A stretch of DNA of 55,470 nt, from positions 1 to 55,470 of the forward strand of contig CANPHE010000018.1 in the NCBI GenBank assembly GCA_947573795.1, read 5' to 3'. The DNA comes from an uncultured Alistipes sp. (GTDB lineage Bacteria; Bacteroidota; Bacteroidia; Bacteroidales; Rikenellaceae). Within the stretch, counting starts at the first letter, position 1. Each line of letters opens with the position of its first letter. Made by a program: the position numbers and the translations under genes. Positions 52,408 to 55,470 of the stretch are shown here, one piece after another. Under the pieces are notes generated by a model, which was not told where the DNA came from, did no database searches, and saw only the letters and a program-made list of their open reading frames with translations.

Positions 52408-54642
52408 ATGAAAAAGATACTCATCTTCTCTCTTCTCGCTCTGGCAGCATGCACAGACAAGCCGGCCGACAAGCCGCAGCTACGCCCCTCGGAGTATGTC
52501 TCCACCCTTGTCGGCACACAGTCCGACTATTCGCTCTCCGCGGGAAACACATATCCCGCCGTGGCACTCCCCTGGGGCATGAACTTCTGGACGCCCCAGA
52601 CCGGCGCCATGGGCGACGGCTGGGCATACACATACGGCGCACACACCATCTGCGGATTCAAGCAGACTCACCAGCCTTCGCCGTGGATAAACGACTACGG
52701 GCAGTTCTCGCTCATGCCCGTGCGAGGCCGCAACAAAATCGACGAGGCTTCGCGCCGAAGCTGGTTCTCACACCAGTCCGAGGAGGCACGGCCCTATTAT
52801 TACTCGGTATACCTCGCCGACCACGACGTCGTGGCCGAAATCGCACCCACGGACCGTGCCGCCATCATGCGATTCACCTTCCCCGACTCGGAGGAGTCGG
52901 GCGTCGTCATCGACGCTTTCGACCGCGGCTCGCGCATAGAGCTCATCGACAGCCGCACCGTAGCAGGATACACAACACGCAACAGCGGCGGCGTGCCCGA
53001 CAACTTCCGCAACTGGTTCGTCGTCCGCTTCGACAAGCCGTTCGATTCGTTCCGCACGTTCGACGGCACACGCGAGACGAAGGGCACGGCCGTAGAGGGA
53101 GGGCACGCCATCGCCGCGGTATACTTCGCCACGCGCCGCGGCGAGCAGGTCACAGCACGCGTCGCCTCGTCGTTCATCTCGCCCGAGCAGGCCGTGCGAA
53201 ACCTCGAAACCGAAGTCGGAGACGCCGGGTTCGACGTCGTAAAGGCCCGTGCGCAGGAGCGTTGGGACGAAGTGCTCGGGCGCATCGAGGTCGAGGGCGG
53301 CTCCGAGGAGCAGTACCGAACCTTCTACTCGTGTCTATACCGTTCGACCCTCTTCCCCCGCAAGTTCTACGAAATAGGCGCCGACGGCAATCCCATCCAT
53401 TACAGTCCCTACAACGGACGAGTGCTGCCCGGTTACATGTACACCGACACAGGGTTCTGGGACACGTTCCGAAGTCTCTTCCCGCTGCTCAACCTCGTAT
53501 ACCCCTCCGAGAACGCCAGAATGCAGGCAGGCTTGGCGAACGCATACCGCGAAAGCGGGTTCCTGCCCGAGTGGGCGTCGCCCGGGCATCGCGGCTGCAT
53601 GGTCGGAAACAACTCCGCATCCGTAGTCGCAGATGCAATACTCAAAGGCGTGACGCCCGCGGAGGATGTCGCCGTGCTCTATGAAGCGATGCTGTCGGGA
53701 CGCGGCAAAGTCCATCCCGCAGTAAGCTCCTCAGGACGCCTCGGACACGAATACTACAATACGCTGGGGTATGTGCCATACGACGTAGGCATCAACGAGA
53801 ATGTCGCTCGCACGCTCGAATATGCATACGACGACTGGTGCATAGCGCAGGCGGCCCGAAAGCTCGGCCGGGACGACGATGCCGCAATGCTCGAAAAGGC
53901 ATCGCTGAACTGGCGCAACGTATTCGACCCCGAAACAAAGCTCATGCGCGGCCGCAACGCCGACGGCTCGTTCCAGCAGCCGTTCAGCCCCTACAAGTGG
54001 GGTGACGCTTTCACCGAGGGAAATGCCTGGCACTACACCTGGTCCGTATTTCACGACGTCGAGGGTCTGGCCGACGCCATGGGCGGCAAGGAAGAATTCG
54101 GCAAAATGCTCGACTCCGTATTCGTCGTGCCGCCAGTATACGACGACTCGTACTACGGGTTCCGCATCCACGAAATCACCGAGATGCAGGTCGCAAACAT
54201 GGGCAACTACGCACACGGCAACCAGCCCGCGCAGCACATGATTTACCTATACGACTACTGCGGGCAGCCTGCCAAGGCCCAGTGGTGGGTCCGCGAGGTG
54301 ATGGACCGACTATACTCCCCGAAGCCCGACGGTTACTGCGGCGACGAGGACAACGGCCAGACATCCGCGTGGTACGTCTTCTCGGCCCTCGGGTTTTATC
54401 CCGTATGTCCCGCCTCGGACGAATATGCAGTAGGGGCGCCGCTATTTAAGAAAGCGACTATCCGGCTCGAAAACGGCAGCGAAATCCGCATCGAAGCGCC
54501 GCGAAACTCGCTCGAAACTCGATATGTCCGTCGTATGACCCTCGACCGAAAGACGCTCGAAAGGCCGTTCTTAAACTTCTCCAAGCTCAAAAACGGTGCG
54601 ACCGTACATTTCGATATGACGGGTATGCGGGCGGACGAATGA
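52408..54642 (+). CDS. GH92 alpha-mannosidase (last)
   Basis: A 744-residue lipoprotein (lipobox LAAC, Cys15). GH92 marks are VSTLVGTQSDYSLSAGNTYP, GFKQTHQPSPWINDYGQFS, GYMYTDTGFWDTFRSLFPLL, FTEGNAWHYTWSVFHDVEG and YCGDEDNGQTSAWYVFSAL. The acidic GDEDNG form differs from the other two GH92 genes, which suggests another linkage preference. With GH92, GH92-GH125 and this gene the locus covers several mannose linkages of high-mannose glycans. It ends the locus. It lies 98 bases after the fusion gene and is followed by a terminator. Confidence 0.94.
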   Translation: MKKILIFSLLALAACTDKPADKPQLRPSEYVSTLVGTQSDYSLSAGNTYPAVALPWGMNFWTPQTGAMGDGWAYTYGAHTICGFKQTHQPSPWINDYGQFSLMPVRGRNKIDEASRRSWFSHQSEEARPYYYSVYLADHDVVAEIAPTDRAAIMRFTFPDSEESGVVIDAFDRGSRIELIDSRTVAGYTTRNSGGVPDNFRNWFVVRFDKPFDSFRTFDGTRETKGTAVEGGHAIAAVYFATRRGEQVTARVASSFISPEQAVRNLETEVGDAGFDVVKARAQERWDEVLGRIEVEGGSEEQYRTFYSCLYRSTLFPRKFYEIGADGNPIHYSPYNGRVLPGYMYTDTGFWDTFRSLFPLLNLVYPSENARMQAGLANAYRESGFLPEWASPGHRGCMVGNNSASVVADAILKGVTPAEDVAVLYEAMLSGRGKVHPAVSSSGRLGHEYYNTLGYVPYDVGINENVARTLEYAYDDWCIAQAARKLGRDDDAAMLEKASLNWRNVFDPETKLMRGRNADGSFQQPFSPYKWGDAFTEGNAWHYTWSVFHDVEGLADAMGGKEEFGKMLDSVFVVPPVYDDSYYGFRIHEITEMQVANMGNYAHGNQPAQHMIYLYDYCGQPAKAQWWVREVMDRLYSPKPDGYCGDEDNGQTSAWYVFSALGFYPVCPASDEYAVGAPLFKKATIRLENGSEIRIEAPRNSLETRYVRRMTLDRKTLERPFLNFSKLKNGATVHFDMTGMRADE

Positions 54643-54672
54643 TTTTATCGCGGTCGGAAATAGCTGAATGGG

Positions 54673-54706
54673 AAAGCCCGTGTATGCTTGGATACGCGGG
54701 CTTTTT
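54673..54706 (+). terminator. Terminator at the end of PUL2
   Basis: AAAGCCCGTGTAT (54673-54685) pairs with ATACGCGGGCTTT (54692-54704) with one G-T wobble, followed by T residues. It is 30 bases after the last GH92 gene. Confidence 0.85.
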
Positions 54707-54810
54707 ATCGGATGTTCGGGTTTATACACGGGTTATATCTTCCAGCAATACGTAAATAAGTCTTCGCCAACGCGCTTTTCATACGTTTATCTACCGAACC
54801 GTATAAAAGA

Positions 54811-54844
54811 AAAAACACTGCAATTGTTGGTTTGCAGTGTTTTT
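54811..54844. terminator. Bidirectional terminator next to tRNA-Asp
   Basis: A perfect thirteen-base stem (54811-54823 with 54832-54844, AAAAACACTGCAA) surrounds an eight-base loop. The left side is A-rich, so on the minus strand it gives a T run after the tRNA, and the right side ends in T residues for the plus strand. Confidence 0.8.
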
Positions 54845-54868
54845 CTCGACTATTCGACGTCTTTCTGG

Positions 54869-54942
54869 CGGTGCGTAGGGGACTCGAACCCCTGACCCCG
54901 TGCGTGACAGGCACGTATTCTAACCAGCTGAACTAACGCACC
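54869..54942 (-). tRNA. tRNA-Asp (GTC)
   Basis: On the minus strand a full cloverleaf is present. The acceptor GGTGCGT pairs with ACGCACC, and the discriminator is G, as usual for Asp. The anticodon stem CGTGC/GCACG encloses CTGTCAC with anticodon GTC. The T arm AGGGG-TTCGAGT-CCCCT is complete. CCA is not encoded. A promoter lies 19 bases upstream. Confidence 0.95.
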
Positions 54943-54960
54943 ATTCTGGTATTGTGAGTG

Positions 54961-54991
54961 CAAAGGTAATGCTTTTATGCGAAAAAACAAA
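54961..54991 (-). promoter_or_regulatory. Promoter of tRNA-Asp
   Basis: On the minus strand TTTG (54988-54991) is followed after 19 bases by TACCTTTG (54961-54968). This is a very good match to the Bacteroidota housekeeping promoter and is correctly placed for the tRNA. Confidence 0.75.
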
Positions 54992-55123
54992 TAAAATCGG
55001 TTCGAAATTTTACTTTTTTCGTCTTCCGAAATCCTTGCATCTCGATAATGCGCTCTTTTTTAGTACGATCGCCTAATCGGGCGTTGGTCCCAGATCGGCT
55101 CTCCTCCTTGGCCCGATCCCGGG

Positions 55124-55470
55124 TCAATACCCGAGGATGCGGAGCATCGAACGATAGGATTGTTCCTTGGCGAAAAGCCGCGTGTAATATTCGTTGTCCG
55201 ACTTGTCGCGGTCGATGATGACATGCTTCGGGGCGGGAATCAGGCAGTGCTGGATGCCGCCGAAGCCGCCCAGCGACTCCTGGTAGGCTCCCGTGTGGAA
55301 GAATCCGATGTATTGCGTATTGCCTTTTTCGAGTTTGGGCAGGAAAATGGCGTTGGTGTGGCACTCCGAATTGTAGAAATCCTCGCTGTCGCACGTCAGT
55401 CCGCCGAGGAACACACGCTGGTACTCCTTGTCCCAGTTGTTGATGGCGAGCATGATGTAGCGCTGGTTGA
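55124..55470 (-). CDS. speA: Arginine decarboxylase, C-terminal part (runs off the window)
   Basis: The last 115 or so residues of a protein whose start lies past the right edge. The segments YQRVFLGGLTCDSEDFYNS, HTNAIFLPKLEKGNTQYIGF and FHTGAYQESLGGFGGIQHCL match the end of Bacteroidota biosynthetic arginine decarboxylases, PLP enzymes that make agmatine. The Cys-Asp-Ser segment and the GAYQ block are typical of the substrate site of this fold. The reading frame is open to position 55470. It is on the same strand as tRNA-Asp but separated by 180 bases. Confidence 0.88.
   Translation of the reverse strand, partial: NQRYIMLAINNWDKEYQRVFLGGLTCDSEDFYNSECHTNAIFLPKLEKGNTQYIGFFHTGAYQESLGGFGGIQHCLIPAPKHVIIDRDKSDNEYYTRLFAKEQSYRSMLRILGY

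Noticed and set aside
51000..54642. Codon use seems to move to more A-ending codons in the GH125 half and the last GH92
   Set aside because: The change is gradual and judged by eye. Without a codon count it does not support a transfer boundary.
1..55470. CRISPR array, rRNA, transposase or invertase genes
   Set aside because: None was seen. The only repeats with spacing are the four leader repeats, which are not array-like.

Overview
The window looks like chromosomal DNA of a gut Bacteroidota, most likely a GC-rich member such as Alistipes (Rikenellaceae). This is inferred from two SusC/SusD systems, FecR-type anti-sigma factors with ECF sigma factors, many Bacteroidota-type lipoproteins, and -33/-7 promoters of the TTTG-N19/20-TAnnTTTG type. 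The genus is a guess from composition and gene style.

Left edge (1-1.4 kb): the 3' part of a Met-type tRNA with a terminator, then a membrane-anchored HIRAN-like protein. Polysaccharide utilisation locus 1 (PUL1, about 1.68-26.2 kb): FecR anti-sigma, SusC with an STN domain, SusD, two IPT/NHL lipoproteins, two parallel beta-helix lipoproteins, a DUF4091/GH123-like hydrolase, GH89 alpha-N-acetylglucosaminidase, GH109 alpha-N-acetylgalactosaminidase and GH29 alpha-L-fucosidase. On the opposite strand follow a large unassigned hydrolase-like protein and an ECF sigma factor that may partner the anti-sigma gene 24 kb away. The enzyme set points to terminal GlcNAc, GalNAc and fucose on host glycans such as mucin O-glycans. 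The anti-sigma gene has a C9 run and the susC gene a G9 run, both inside coding sequence, so slipped-strand phase variation is plausible.

Middle island (26.2-30.06 kb): umuD-umuC, an AT-rich gene that reads as a nucleoside deoxyribosyltransferase-like domain joined to a SLOG-like domain (a candidate nucleotide-signalling immunity protein), and decayed mobilisation genes.

PUL2 (30.06-54.64 kb): divergent ECF sigma and anti-sigma genes, SusC, SusD, an inactive GH18-like binding protein, DUF1735/LamG protein, active GH18 endo-N-acetylglucosaminidase, DUF1735/discoidin protein, then an MFS importer, GH130 mannosyl-GlcNAc phosphorylase, ROK kinase, mannose-6-phosphate isomerase, GH92, a GH92-GH125 fusion and a further GH92. 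Together these form a near-complete route for high-mannose N-glycans: surface release by GH18, SusCD uptake, periplasmic mannose trimming by GH92/GH125, import of Man-GlcNAc, phosphorolysis and entry into glycolysis.

Right edge: terminators, tRNA-Asp on the minus strand with a well-formed promoter, and the 3' part of an arginine decarboxylase gene. A family of four related leader repeats (near 1.4, 2.8, 20.8 and 29.4 kb), each upstream of a gene in the same orientation, is the most unusual non-coding signal.
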